NCBI GenBank assembly: GCA_964623885.1
Contig: CAZUVM010000253.1
Coordinates: forward strand, 1-27,300
Direction: 5' to 3'
Length of the DNA stretch: 27,300 nucleotides
From: CAZUVM01 sp964623885
Lineage (GTDB): Bacteria > Verrucomicrobiota > Verrucomicrobiia > Limisphaerales > UBA8199
Each line of letters begins with the position of its first letter. Within the stretch, counting starts at the first letter, position 1. Below the pieces are notes generated by a model. It had not been told where the DNA came from. It saw only the letters and a list, made by a program, of their open reading frames with translations, and ran no database searches. Positions 6,946 through 16,200 of this stretch are shown piece by piece. Position numbers and translations under genes: made by a program.

Positions 6946-8679
6946 TCAATCCAGCCGGAGCCAAAGCGTTTTCAAGTAAGCTGGTTCGACGCGAGAAATG
7001 GGAAAGTCGGGCGGTTGGGGGACATAGTGCTGGTGCATGATTTTGCGTTTCGCGCGACGGATCGCTGCGCTGATGGATTCGACGAATTGCGCCGGCGCCC
7101 ATGCGCCCGAGTTGCTGGAGGCAAAAAGAACCCCGTTCGCCGCCAGCAGCGGCAGTGCCGCGTCCAGTAACTTGCCGTAATCTTTCTCCGCCCTGAACGC
7201 ACCTGAGGCTTTGGACTGCGAGAACGTTGGGGGATCAAGCAGGATTACATCAAAACGCCGAGTCCGTTTGACTAATCGTCGGAGCCAATCGAACACATCG
7301 CCGAATATGAAATCGTGCTGCGCGGGATCGATCTTGTTAAGGACCAGGTTTCGTTTGCCCCATTCGAGATATTTTTTTGACAGATCCAGGCTTGTGGTGT
7401 GGGCGCCGGCTTTGGCCGCAGCCAACGAGAATCCGCAAGTGTAGGCAAAGGTGTTGAGGACTTCGACGCAGGAATCGTGGCGGTCTGGCGGATAAAGGTC
7501 GAATCCGGCCGCGACATATCCAGTCAACAATCGTCTGCGGTTGTCGCGCTGATCCAGGAACAGGCCTGCGGAATAGCCTTCATGAAAGGTCAGTTCAAAG
7601 CTCAGCCCGTTTTCACGGGCCACGAACCGTTCGGGCGCTTGCTCGCCCAATTCGTGGCGTGGCGAGGCGTCCGCCGGCCTGATCAGGCGCACGCGCCGGT
7701 TCAGGAGCTTGTGATAAGCACCCCGAGCAGCCAATGTCTGCCAAAGGGATTCGAGCTTCTGCACTTGCTCGCCGTTGAGGGGCGTTTCACTGGAAGATAG
7801 AAGGAAATCACCGAGGCGTTCAACGTACCAACCCGGCCGGCCGTCGCTGGCGCCATTGATAACGCGCCAGGCATTCGTTTTGGTCTCGTCAATAAGGCTT
7901 GTCCGCAGCAACAGCCGGGGATCGGCGACAAAATCAGGTGGCGCACAAAAAACCACTTCTTTGCCGGTTGCGGGATGGTTTAACGCAATCTCGAACGCGT
8001 GAAGGAAAACACGCGGGGCCGGCGTGCCTTCGTACAAAGTGTCACCCAGGATTGGAAAGCCTCGTTCGCTGGCATGCACCCGGATTTGATGGGTTCGACC
8101 AGTTAGGGGCTCTGCCAGCAGAGCGTTGAAAGAGCGTGCGGTGAACTCGGAAACGAAGGGACCCCTCTCCCCCGCCCCCTCTCCCCTCGGAGGGGAGAGG
8201 GGAGCCTGCGCCACGGCTTCTAGGTCATTTCGGATGCCAATTCTGGTTCGACGATGGGGACCCTCTGTGAACTTCAGCATGTCTGGTCCTATTGGCGAAA
8301 AGCGAGTCTCGGCGGGTTGGCCGCCGGCACGACTTGCATAACGTTCACCCGCGCGAACCAAATTGCTGCGCGCGGTGAGCTCGCGGTTGGGAACCGGACG
8401 GTCCGTCAGTAGCACATACTGCTTTCGAACGAGGCGCTGTGTGAATTGATCGGTGAGCGAACGATTCGCCAACGGTGTTTTGGAGAAGACGAGGGCGCCC
8501 GAAGTTTCCTTGTCCAGCCGATGCACGATCGCGAGTTTGGCCCAGCGCGGCTCCCGATGCCTCAACCAATCATAAATCCCTTCGCCGGCGAAGGGATCCG
8601 GCGCGTGGGTGTTCAGCCCTGCCGGCTTGTTCACGACCAGCAGGTGTTCGTCTTCGAAAATGACGCATGGCGGTTCCAT
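6946..8679 (-). CDS. Fusion: RluA-family pseudouridine synthase + class I SAM-dependent rRNA-type methyltransferase
   Basis: A 577-residue two-domain protein. The N-terminal part (about 1-250) is an RluA-family pseudouridine synthase: EDEHLLVVNKPAGLNTH (10-25), catalytic-motif HRLDKETSG (53-61, catalytic D56) and LTGRTHQIRVHA (192-203). The C-terminal part (about 260-577) resembles RlmI-like / PF10672 methyltransferases: GYSAGLFLDQRDNRR (368-382), SAM motif VLNTFAYTCGFSLAAAKAGA (407-426), LDLSKKYLEWGKRN and DPPTFSQSK (482-490). It could make two RNA modifications with one protein; target nucleotides are unknown. Residues ~158-174 (APLSPPRGEGAGERGP) are an extra peptide encoded by a perfect GC-rich palindrome. 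It ends the minus-strand run that starts with the ExeA-like gene, 33 bp after the CPBP protease. Confidence 0.9.
   Translation of the reverse strand: MEPPCVIFEDEHLLVVNKPAGLNTHAPDPFAGEGIYDWLRHREPRWAKLAIVHRLDKETSGALVFSKTPLANRSLTDQFTQRLVRKQYVLLTDRPVPNRELTARSNLVRAGERYASRAGGQPAETRFSPIGPDMLKFTEGPHRRTRIGIRNDLEAVAQAPLSPPRGEGAGERGPFVSEFTARSFNALLAEPLTGRTHQIRVHASERGFPILGDTLYEGTPAPRVFLHAFEIALNHPATGKEVVFCAPPDFVADPRLLLRTSLIDETKTNAWRVINGASDGRPGWYVERLGDFLLSSSETPLNGEQVQKLESLWQTLAARGAYHKLLNRRVRLIRPADASPRHELGEQAPERFVARENGLSFELTFHEGYSAGLFLDQRDNRRRLLTGYVAAGFDLYPPDRHDSCVEVLNTFAYTCGFSLAAAKAGAHTTSLDLSKKYLEWGKRNLVLNKIDPAQHDFIFGDVFDWLRRLVKRTRRFDVILLDPPTFSQSKASGAFRAEKDYGKLLDAALPLLAANGVLFASSNSGAWAPAQFVESISAAIRRAKRKIMHQHYVPQPPDFPISRVEPAYLKTLWLRLD
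8158..8208. repeat. Perfect GC-rich palindrome inserted in frame in the RluA domain
   Basis: The two 12-bp arms CCCCTCTCCCCT (8176-8187) and AGGGGAGAGGGG (8191-8202) are perfect reverse complements around the loop CGG. Together with flanking C/T-rich bases the element codes for the LSPPRGEGAGERG peptide, placed between two conserved blocks of the pseudouridine synthase. The sequence type is one I recognise as a dispersed repeat of GC-rich bacterial genomes, but no second copy is in this window. Confidence 0.75.
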
Positions 8680-8712
8680 ATCGGCCGCATCAGCACACTC
8701 CAGCTTTAGCGC

Positions 8713-9390
8713 CTACCAGAAGTGCCACGCCGCGCGCCACGGGATATAGACTCCCAGGAGAAAATTCGTAACTGCATGCGCCGTCATGGCGTCGCCCAGG
8801 CGATTTTTTCGCAAGACCAGCCATTGGTATGACAGCCCGCATAAGAATCCAGCCAGCCACTGATAATGAACGAAACCAAATAACAGCGAAGTTACAATGA
8901 GGGACAGCCAGTGCAGTTTGTTGAGCGGCATTTCGGTAAAGTTCAGGCGCACAAAGTAGCGATAAAGAAACGAGCGGTAGAACGTCTCCTCGAGAGGGGG
9001 AACGATGATGGCCGATCCAAAGGTGCGGACCGCGACGAAAAACCAACCGGCCGCCGAACCGACGCCGAATTGTTTGAGTGGATTCCACGGATCGCCCTCT
9101 TTGAACAGGAAACTGAATTTGGGATAGAAAGGATCCAAAGCGACCCAAATGAAGAAAACCCAAACACCGATGAAAAGAGCTTCCCAGCTTATCGCCCAAC
9201 GCATCTCGGGGACTAGCGAACGCATCTCGATGATGCACCAGAGGCCCACCAGCATTTTCACCAGATACATCCAATATCGTCCGGGGCCGCCGAACGAATC
9301 CTGAATGAACGTGAGCACCACGATCAAGACGTACGGCACCACGCGCGCGTGGATTGGCGAGGTCGCGAGTTTATCGCGCAGGAGGCTCAT
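8713..9390 (-). CDS. CPBP/CAAX-type intramembrane metalloprotease
   Basis: A 225-residue polytopic membrane protein with the three CPBP motifs: EETFYRSFLYRYF (E134/E135), FGFVHYQWLAG (H175) and DAMTAHAVTNFLLG (H205, N209). Hydrophobic helices precede and surround them. It resembles the 'CAAX prenyl protease-related' proteins found with exosortase/PEP-CTERM systems, but no exosortase is in the window. Expected role: membrane-embedded protease processing a membrane substrate or peptide; the substrate is unknown. The ATG at 9390 (MSLLRDK) is preferred over the TTG at 9444, which would nearly abut the upstream stop and add an atypical N-terminus. It lies 55 bp downstream of the GspB-like gene on the same strand, so co-transcription is likely. 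Confidence 0.85.
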   Translation of the reverse strand: MSLLRDKLATSPIHARVVPYVLIVVLTFIQDSFGGPGRYWMYLVKMLVGLWCIIEMRSLVPEMRWAISWEALFIGVWVFFIWVALDPFYPKFSFLFKEGDPWNPLKQFGVGSAAGWFFVAVRTFGSAIIVPPLEETFYRSFLYRYFVRLNFTEMPLNKLHWLSLIVTSLLFGFVHYQWLAGFLCGLSYQWLVLRKNRLGDAMTAHAVTNFLLGVYIPWRAAWHFW

Positions 9391-9445
9391 TCCGGGGCTG
9401 TGCAGTCGCCCGGAGAGTAAAAGGACCGACCGACCGAAAGTCAAC

Positions 9446-10006
9446 TCATTCGGCGAAGCTAAGCACGTTGGTCACACCCGCGCCGGCCAGGGTGACAGTC
9501 TGGGGCGTTATCGCGACGACTCTGAACTGACCGAAGCGGTCTCCCAGGAAAACCGTCCGTCCGTCGATCAAAGCCGACGGACGTTTCGGGTTGAAAACGA
9601 TTCCCTGCAACTTCGGAGGAGGCGGCGGGGCCGGCGGAGCATCGGGAACTGGAGCTGCGTTGGTGACAACGACCGCGGGTGTTGGATTTGCCGGCGCGGT
9701 GTCGGCCGGCGCAATAGCCGTCGGGTTGGCCCGTGTTGACGAAGGTTCGCCAGCCGGCGCGGTGGCCGGCGGCGTTTTGGCGGCGACTTGTTGAATATCG
9801 TCGGATTGTTTACGGGAGATTTGCCACACCAGAACCAGCCCGCCTAAAGTGATCAGCGCCAGTGCCAGCAGAATGAGGAATCCCACATTGTGTCGAGTGT
9901 GCTTCTCCGGTTCGACCGCATGGAGTTGAGGCTCAGCGATTGGCGGCGGAGGCGTTTGTTGTTGCGCCTCACGCGCTCGTTTCAAAGCATCGTTGATGAG
10001 GCTCAT
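9446..10006 (-). CDS. GspB/ExeB-like type II secretion-associated protein
   Basis: A 186-residue protein with the architecture of GspB/PulB/ExeB. It has a short cytoplasmic MSLINDALKRAREAQ head, one transmembrane helix (about 41-62), a Pro/Ala/Thr-rich linker (about 75-131) and a C-terminal domain with KLQGIVFNPKRPSALIDGRTVFLGDRFG. In other bacteria GspB works with the ATPase GspA/ExeA to insert secretin through peptidoglycan. Its start overlaps the end of the ExeA-like gene by four bases (ATGA), the expected arrangement for translational coupling. Other type II secretion genes are absent from the window. The linker is low complexity, so similarity rests on the two ends. Confidence 0.82.
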   Translation of the reverse strand: MSLINDALKRAREAQQQTPPPPIAEPQLHAVEPEKHTRHNVGFLILLALALITLGGLVLVWQISRKQSDDIQQVAAKTPPATAPAGEPSSTRANPTAIAPADTAPANPTPAVVVTNAAPVPDAPPAPPPPPKLQGIVFNPKRPSALIDGRTVFLGDRFGQFRVVAITPQTVTLAGAGVTNVLSFAE

Positions 10007-10821
10007 GCAGCGAAGTGACCTTCTAACTCGCGAACGGCACGGCCGACGATTCGGAAATCGATGCGTTCATTTTGCGCCACGAATCCGGCCAGCAGCGCTT
10101 TGTCGCAGATCGCGTTGACCAGGCGCGGAATGCCGCGGCTGTATTGGTAAACGCGCCACAACGCCAGGCGCGTGAAATTTGGAATGCCATTGCCGCCGCA
10201 GACATGCAGCCGGTGTTGCACGTATTGGCTGACCTCGCCGCGGTTCAGCGGCATCAAATGATAGCGCACCGTGATCCGCTGCCGCAGTTGGCGCATTCGC
10301 GGATGATTCAACCGATCCCGAAGTTCGGGCTGACCCATTAGCACGATCTGCAACAGTTTTCGATCGTCGGTCTCCAGGTTGGAAAGCAAACGAACCTGTT
10401 CGAGCAACTCGTCGGTCAAATCCTGGGCCTCGTCGATAATCAGCACCGTTTCCCGGTTGCGTTCGACTTGCTGTAGAAGGAATTGATTGATCACCCCCAG
10501 AATATCCAAACGGTCCAGGCCGTGCACCGGCAACCCGAACTCCAGTGCCACCGTTTTCACGAGTTCTTCGGCGCTCATCACTGGGTTGAGTATCAAGGCC
10601 GTGGAGTAGTGGCCGGGATCCAGGTTCTCCAAAAGGGCGCGGCACAAGGTCGTTTTTCCGGCGCCCACTTCGCCGGTTAATTGAATGAACCCTTTGCGCT
10701 CACGAATGCCGTACAAAAGGTGGTTATACGCCTCGCGATGCTTGGCGCTGTAAAAGAGGAACCGCGGGTTCGGCGTGATGTCGAAGGGCGGGTCGCTCAG
10801 GCCGTAATAGTCCAGGTACAC
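10003..10821 (-). CDS. ExeA/GspA-like AAA ATPase
   Basis: A 272-residue P-loop ATPase that begins YLDYYGLSDPPFDITPNPRF, the hallmark start of ExeA/GspA-type and related general-secretion ATPases. Walker A is GEVGAGKT (50-57) and Walker B VLIIDE (126-131), followed by the sensor-like QIVLMGQPEL and YSRGIPRLVNAICDKALL. The protein stops after the ATPase domain; ExeA proper has a transmembrane helix and a periplasmic peptidoglycan-binding part, which are missing, so this is the short form often seen beside exopolysaccharide or exosortase loci. GTG start at 10821; no upstream ATG is in better position. Overlaps the GspB-like gene by four bases. Likely drives assembly of an envelope complex together with that protein. 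Confidence 0.88.
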   Translation of the reverse strand: MYLDYYGLSDPPFDITPNPRFLFYSAKHREAYNHLLYGIRERKGFIQLTGEVGAGKTTLCRALLENLDPGHYSTALILNPVMSAEELVKTVALEFGLPVHGLDRLDILGVINQFLLQQVERNRETVLIIDEAQDLTDELLEQVRLLSNLETDDRKLLQIVLMGQPELRDRLNHPRMRQLRQRITVRYHLMPLNRGEVSQYVQHRLHVCGGNGIPNFTRLALWRVYQYSRGIPRLVNAICDKALLAGFVAQNERIDFRIVGRAVRELEGHFAA

Positions 10822-11036
10822 TCCGGTTTTGTGAGCACGAATGGTGCCGCAGAGATGCTAGAAAAGCGCAGTCGAGGCACGGCTGAGTAACCTCAACCTG
10901 CCGCCGGCACAGGCGCAATTCCTGTGAGGAAATCGGCAAAACTATTTGGCCTTGGACTTGGAGCGTGCCGCTTCCCGCTACAGGCTGTCCCGAATTGTGA
11001 CATTGCAAATCAGACTCGGCTGACTAAGCTGCGGCT
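10822..11036. promoter_or_regulatory. Divergent intergenic region between exeA-like and GH16 genes
   Basis: 215 bp separating two divergent start codons; promoters for both are expected here. I compared the middle portion with cyclic-di-GMP and cobalamin riboswitch cores from memory and found no match. No clear -35/-10 pair or operator was found, and the GH16 start has no obvious ribosome binding site. Confidence 0.4.
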
Positions 11037-12659
11037 ATGATGCGGCTGTTGCGCGTTTCGGTTGGGTGGTTGGTGGCCGGAACTCTGTGGCTTGGCCGAA
11101 CAGCTTACGCAGGGAACTCGCTCGCTAATCCCGGCTTCGAAGATAGCGTTTCGGGCACTGACATTCATCCAACTGCGGGTTGGCAAACGTCCGGCCAAAA
11201 TGGTTTCTCCGAAACCGATCCTTCTCATGCGCATACCGGCAGCAAGTACTTCAAAGTTTATGGCGCATTTACCGGCAACGATAACTGGAACGGAATTTTT
11301 CAGGACGTCTTTTGTAGTCCGGGCGCGGTATTTCAGGCCGACGGTTGGGCGTTTTCGCTATCCACCGATGGTGGCGGTATTCACGGACAGGATCAGATCT
11401 GGCTCGAGGTTACCTTCCGCGATGCGCGCGGCAATCCGCTGGCGCTCTACCGATCGGACATTGTCACCGGGACCAATATCGGCAACTACGGCGGACTCGA
11501 CCACTGGTTCGACCTCAAGGTGACGAATCAATGGTCGTTCTCGGTTAGCGGCGGCAGCCCCGTGGGGATTGCGATTACCAATACTACCGCCAATCTCGTT
11601 GCTCCCTCCGGAACGATGTTTGTGAGATATCAAATTGTATTTCATCAGGGTCCGGATAACGCGAATGGCTCCGCCTACTTTGATGACTGCTCGCTGATTC
11701 AATTGGCCGGGCCGACCGTTGCCTGGAACATCGTCTGGAACGACGAATTCAACGGCACCTCCATTGATCCGGCGAAGTGGACCTTCGAGACCGGCAATAA
11801 CAACGGATGGGGCAATAACGAGTTGGAGTATTACACCAGCCGCTCGCAAAATGCTTACCTCAGCGGCGGCCTGCTTCATATTGTCGCGCAGAAAGAATCT
11901 TACTCCGGCTACAACTACACGTCGGCCCGGATGAAGACCGAGGGATTGTTCTCGCACAAATACGGCCGCTTCGAATTTCGCGCGAAGCTGCCGCCGGGAT
12001 ACGGTTTCTGGCCGGCGCTGTGGCTCCTAGGGACCAATATTACATCGGTGGGTTGGCCGGCTTGCGGTGAGGTTGACATCATGGAGAACAAAGGTTACGC
12101 GCTCACCAACGTGCAGGGCACCATCCATTACTCCGACTCGGCGAATAACCATCTCCAATCCACGGCCGTTTACACTTTGCCCTTTATTGGTTCCGTCACG
12201 AATTTCCACAATTACCTGCTCGAGTGGACGACTAACCTGATGCGGTTTTATGTCGATGGCCAGCTTTACGAAACCCAAACCAGTTGGTCCAGTTCCACCG
12301 GTCCGTATCCGGCGCCATTCAACCAACCTTTCTTCATCATTATGAATCTGGCCATCGGCGGCAATTACCTGGGGAATCCGTCTACCAATATGATCAATTC
12401 GAATACAACTTTCCCCAATGAAATACAGGTCGATTACGTTCGTGTTTGGGATTTGACGCCGCCCTTGTCAATCTCTGTCACTCGATCCAACGGCAATAAC
12501 GTTTTGGTGTGGCCGACCAATATCGTGTGCCACCTTCAGGCGCAGACGAACGCGGTCGGGTTGACCGGAAACTGGGTGGATGTGCCCGCCGCAAAGCCGC
12601 CGCTGGTTGTAACCCCGAGTTCCACCGCCCCGGTTTTTTATCGTCTGCAATCGCCGTAA
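11037..12659 (+). CDS. Secreted glycoside hydrolase family 16 beta-glucanase (laminarinase-like)
   Basis: A 540-residue exported protein. The signal peptide ends near residue 25 (TLWLGRTAYA / GNS). Residues ~27-230 (LANPGFEDS, FDDCSLIQL) form a beta-sandwich carbohydrate-binding-like domain. Residues ~232-476 are GH16: WNDEFNGTSIDPAKWTFE, NNELEYYTSR, and catalytic GEVDIMENKG with E345 (nucleophile), D347 and E350 (acid/base). HNYLLEWT and IQVDYVRVWD close the domain. The family cleaves beta-1,3 or mixed-linkage glucans and related polymers; EVDIME with NNELEYYT favours laminarinase or lichenase types. The last ~60 residues are a short module ending PVFYRLQSP, also seen in the downstream GH30-like protein. 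Tandem ATG codons start the gene. Confidence 0.93.
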   Translation: MMRLLRVSVGWLVAGTLWLGRTAYAGNSLANPGFEDSVSGTDIHPTAGWQTSGQNGFSETDPSHAHTGSKYFKVYGAFTGNDNWNGIFQDVFCSPGAVFQADGWAFSLSTDGGGIHGQDQIWLEVTFRDARGNPLALYRSDIVTGTNIGNYGGLDHWFDLKVTNQWSFSVSGGSPVGIAITNTTANLVAPSGTMFVRYQIVFHQGPDNANGSAYFDDCSLIQLAGPTVAWNIVWNDEFNGTSIDPAKWTFETGNNNGWGNNELEYYTSRSQNAYLSGGLLHIVAQKESYSGYNYTSARMKTEGLFSHKYGRFEFRAKLPPGYGFWPALWLLGTNITSVGWPACGEVDIMENKGYALTNVQGTIHYSDSANNHLQSTAVYTLPFIGSVTNFHNYLLEWTTNLMRFYVDGQLYETQTSWSSSTGPYPAPFNQPFFIIMNLAIGGNYLGNPSTNMINSNTTFPNEIQVDYVRVWDLTPPLSISVTRSNGNNVLVWPTNIVCHLQAQTNAVGLTGNWVDVPAAKPPLVVTPSSTAPVFYRLQSP

Positions 12660-12764
12660 CGGCCACGACTGCGCTATAGGCAGGAGCTCTCGACGGACTT
12701 CATCACTAGCTCTAACGAACATGAAATCAGATCTGCTGGATACTGAATGCTTGAAAGTGAATTT

Positions 12765-12804
12765 GGTTACTATGGGTTACTATGGGTTACTATAGGTTAC
12801 TAAC
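12765..12804. repeat. 10-bp tandem repeat, four units
   Basis: GGTTACTATG, GGTTACTATG, GGTTACTATA, GGTTACTAAC in direct succession. The first two are identical; the third and fourth differ by one and two bases. There are no spacers, so this is not a CRISPR. Confidence 0.9.
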
Positions 12805-13176
12805 AGTGACCGGACGGGCGCGTACGGATGGGGGGTTGGCGACACCCGGAGCCGTGGCTGAGGCCACTGGGGTTGATTGAGGGCGGTGGAGTTTATCAGG
12901 GGGATTGGCGTTTTCATTGTTTTCATTTGTCATGTTTGTTTTGACGGTTGGCGGCTGACGCCGCAGGGCAGCCGCGCGCGGCCCGTGCCAGAAGTAGATG
13001 AGGGCACCTGCCGATTCCTCAGCCAGAAGTTGGCGACGATTTCGGAGCGGTCGCGTGTGGAGGGTGGTGCTCAGGTGGTATCCTACTTTGTAAAGGCTGG
13101 CCTTCCAGTTGGGGGTGTCGTAGGCGACCCATTTCAGGAGGAATCGATTGAAGAGAGTCCCCCGCGGAGTTAATAG
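12790..13176 (-). pseudogene. Possible decayed coding fragment
   Basis: A 128-codon stretch on the minus strand has no stop but no plausible start in its 5' portion. It reads for example FLLKWVAYDTPNWKASLYKV, then LIYFWHGPRAAALRRQ, and later MTNENNENANPPDKL. The first part looks protein-like; the last part is low complexity. I cannot name a family. It could be a truncated gene, part of a dispersed repeat, or chance in GC-rich DNA. Confidence 0.2.
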
Positions 13177-13230
13177 TTACACGCGATGGCCGAGCACTCT
13201 GGTTTCCACCGGAAAAAAGGATACACATCC

Positions 13231-16200
13231 ATGAAGGCTGAATTGGCGCTGTGCGGCTTGCTCGCCTGCGGCAGTTCGGGGGTTTGCTCGGACGTCGTGA
13301 TTCAACCCGCCCAACAGTTTCAAACGATCGCGGGATGGGGCCACGGCGGCGGGGTCCTGGGCGGCACCGGCGGCGCCGAGGCATTTCTGCCGCCTGCCCT
13401 GGCCGACCCGGTCAATTATCAATATCTGGATTACCTGACGGATGACCTGGGTTTAACGGGATCGCGGACCTGGGAGGTCGGGCCGCGCATCGACGGCCGA
13501 GGCACGGACAACGGCGACTGCGATATCGTCGACTGGAACCTGTTCGAAACCGATACGCTCAGCCCGCAGGACGCCGCGTACCTGGTTCATTATCAAAACC
13601 GGATTGTGGCCGAGGGGTTCCAGCCGTCCTTTTATTCCAGCCCGGGCTATCCCACTCATGCGTCCGACCAAAAGCCGTGGGTGATGAACCATCCGGGCGA
13701 GCGCGCGCAACAAATCTGGGCCAGTTCACTCTACCTGAAAACCAACTACGGAATCAATATCCGTTACGCGGTGATTTACAACGAGCCGAGCATGGCCTCG
13801 ACGATTCTGACGGACGATATCAAGGCGCTTGGCCCGCGGTTCATCGCGCAGGGGCTGGCGACGCAGGTTCAATATGCCGAAGCCGTCGCGCCGCAGACGG
13901 ATTGGGGTTACATCACCCCGGCCTTGAACGATGCGGATATGTGGCCGTATGTGGGCCGGATTTCTTTTCATAATTATGGCACGGCCGATCCTTACCGCAC
14001 CTACCTGCGCGATTATGGCAGTGCCAGGAAGCTTACGACCGCGCAAACGGAGATGGGAAATCCGACCTTCGACGATTTGTTCAGCGATTTGACCCTGGCA
14101 GGTGTGTCGTATTGGGAAGTCGCTTACAGTGCCAGCTCCACGCTGGCGCCGAACTCGGGATTGACCGCGTTCACGCCTTCGGGGACCTATTTCCGCCTGC
14201 GCCAGTTGATGCATTACGTGCGGCCGGGAGCGGTTCGGGTTGGCGCGGTTTCGAGCGATCCCTCGCTGCACGTCCTGGCCTTCATGCAGAGCGGCAAAGT
14301 CACGACGGTGATCGAAAACACTTCATCGGCGCAGACGGTCAATCTGAGCGGGCTCTGGCCGGGAAGTTACGGCGTGTCGAAGTCGGCCTCAGGCGCAACA
14401 TCGTTCCAGGAGCTGGGTATTCGCACGGTCGGGGCGGACGGCTTGTTGACGCTGACGAACATAGGTGGCAGTTCGACCGTAACCACTATTTACCCATATG
14501 CCGGCACAAACCAGCCGCCGACCATCGAAGTGTGGGGCGCAAGTCCCGGTTATGTGGTCGCGCCGACGAATTCGGCAACAGTGACGGTGACAGCCAGCGA
14601 TCCGGAGCTCGCCGCGCTGACATATCATTGGTCGGTAATGAACCAGCCGAGCGGCGCGAATGCCGTCTTCGCCAATTCCAACGCCACCACGACGCTCGTC
14701 AGCGGGTTGACGATTGCCGGCACATACACGTTCAACGTGAACGTGAGCGACGGAACCAACACGGCCTCGCGGCAACTGTACCTGGCGGTTTATGGCTCCA
14801 ACCCTCCACCGGTGCTCGGCGCGACTGGCTTTCGGATCGCTGCGCCGTACGGACTGGTTTTCGGGCTCCCGAGTAGCGTCACGCACGCGACCATAGAATT
14901 GCCGACCACCACGGCGACGTTGCAGGCGGGGATTTCAGACCTCGCCAATAGCGACTTCACCGGGCGCGGCACATGGAGTCTCGTGAGCCAGCCTCCGGGA
15001 GCGAATGCCGGCGTCACCAGCACCACCTACATTTTTGTGAGCCTGCGCGCGAACGTGACCAACATGACGGTGCCGGGCGATTACCTTTTTCAGATCAACG
15101 TGACTAACCCGGGGAACCCGGACCTCACCGCGCAAATCCTGTGCACGATCAATCCGGCAAGTTCGCCGCCGGTGATCAGCTCGATCACGGCTACGCCCGC
15201 AGGGGTGACTTTGCCCACGAATTCACTCCAACTTTCCGCCATGACGAGCGGTTCGACCAATCAACCGTTGCGCCATTGGTGGGTGGTTAAAACCGCGCCG
15301 GTTGGAGCAAAACCGATGTTTAATCACCAGGGCACGACCAACACAACCGTCAGCAATTTGAATCTTGCCGGCAGCTACACTTTCACGCTCCGGGCCTTTG
15401 ACGATTTGCACATGACGACGCAGGACAAGACGATTGCGGTCGGCTCTGCGCTCGGTGCGCCGGTGATTACCAGTCCGCCAGCCGGCTCGGTGATCGCCGG
15501 AGCGCCATTCGCTTACAACATCACCGCCAGCGGGAGTCCGACTGGTTTCAGCGCGTTGAACCCCCCGCCAGGCCTGGGTTTCAGTAACGGGGTTATCTCC
15601 GGCACGCCATTAATCGTTGGCACCTATAACATCCAGCTCGCGGCCACGAACGCGAATGGTGTGGGCTACGGCAACCTGATGTTGACCGTTAAACTGCCGC
15701 TGCCGGTGATCACCAGTTCCGTTACGGCTGACGGGCAGGTAAACGCGCCGTTTAATTTCACGGTCCAGGCGATGAGCGTGGCAACCAGCTTCGGCGCGAC
15801 CGGCTTACCCGCGGGACTCGCGCTGAATTCGCTCACCGGCGCCATTACCGGCACGCCGACCAATTCGGGCACGTTCAACATTACGATCACCGCTTCCAAC
15901 TCTACCGGTTCGGTTACCAATGCGCTGACCATTATTATCTACAACGGCGTCGCGGCAGCGCCCGTCATCACCAGCGCGCTCAACGCCACGGGAAGTTTGT
16001 CGGCAAGCTTCAATTATCAAACCACCGCAACGAACAACCCGACGAGTTTCTTTGCGATCGGGTTGCCCCTTGGCCTTTCATTCGATCCGGCCAGCGGCCG
16101 CATTTTCGGAATACCGTCGGTCAGCGGTAATTTCACCGTCACACTGCGGGCCAGCAACAACGGCGGGACCGGCAGCGCAAGCCTGGCGCTGAGCATCGGC

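Larger units (their letters stand above)
12660..13230. other. 571-bp intergenic region with tandem repeat, hairpin and possible decayed coding sequence
   Basis: No intact gene. Contents: a four-unit 10-bp tandem repeat (12765-12804); a hairpin GCGGC-TGAC-GCCGC (12951-12964); and a minus-strand frame open from 13176 to a stop at 12790 that lacks any ATG in its first two thirds. The ribosome binding site of the next gene, AAAAGG, is at about 13215-13220. Confidence 0.6.

Noticed and set aside
10900..11000. Possible cyclic-di-GMP or cobalamin riboswitch before the GH16 gene
   Set aside because: GGCAAAACT and GGAAATCGGC fragments recall riboswitch cores, but the required paired elements and conserved boxes are missing.
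12765..12804. Possible CRISPR array
   Set aside because: Units are only 10 bp and directly adjacent with no spacers; no cas genes in the window.
14112..14876. 254-residue frame within the GH30-like gene
   Set aside because: Shadow of the confirmed GH30/Ig reading frame; its own translation is basic and low in hydrophobic residues.
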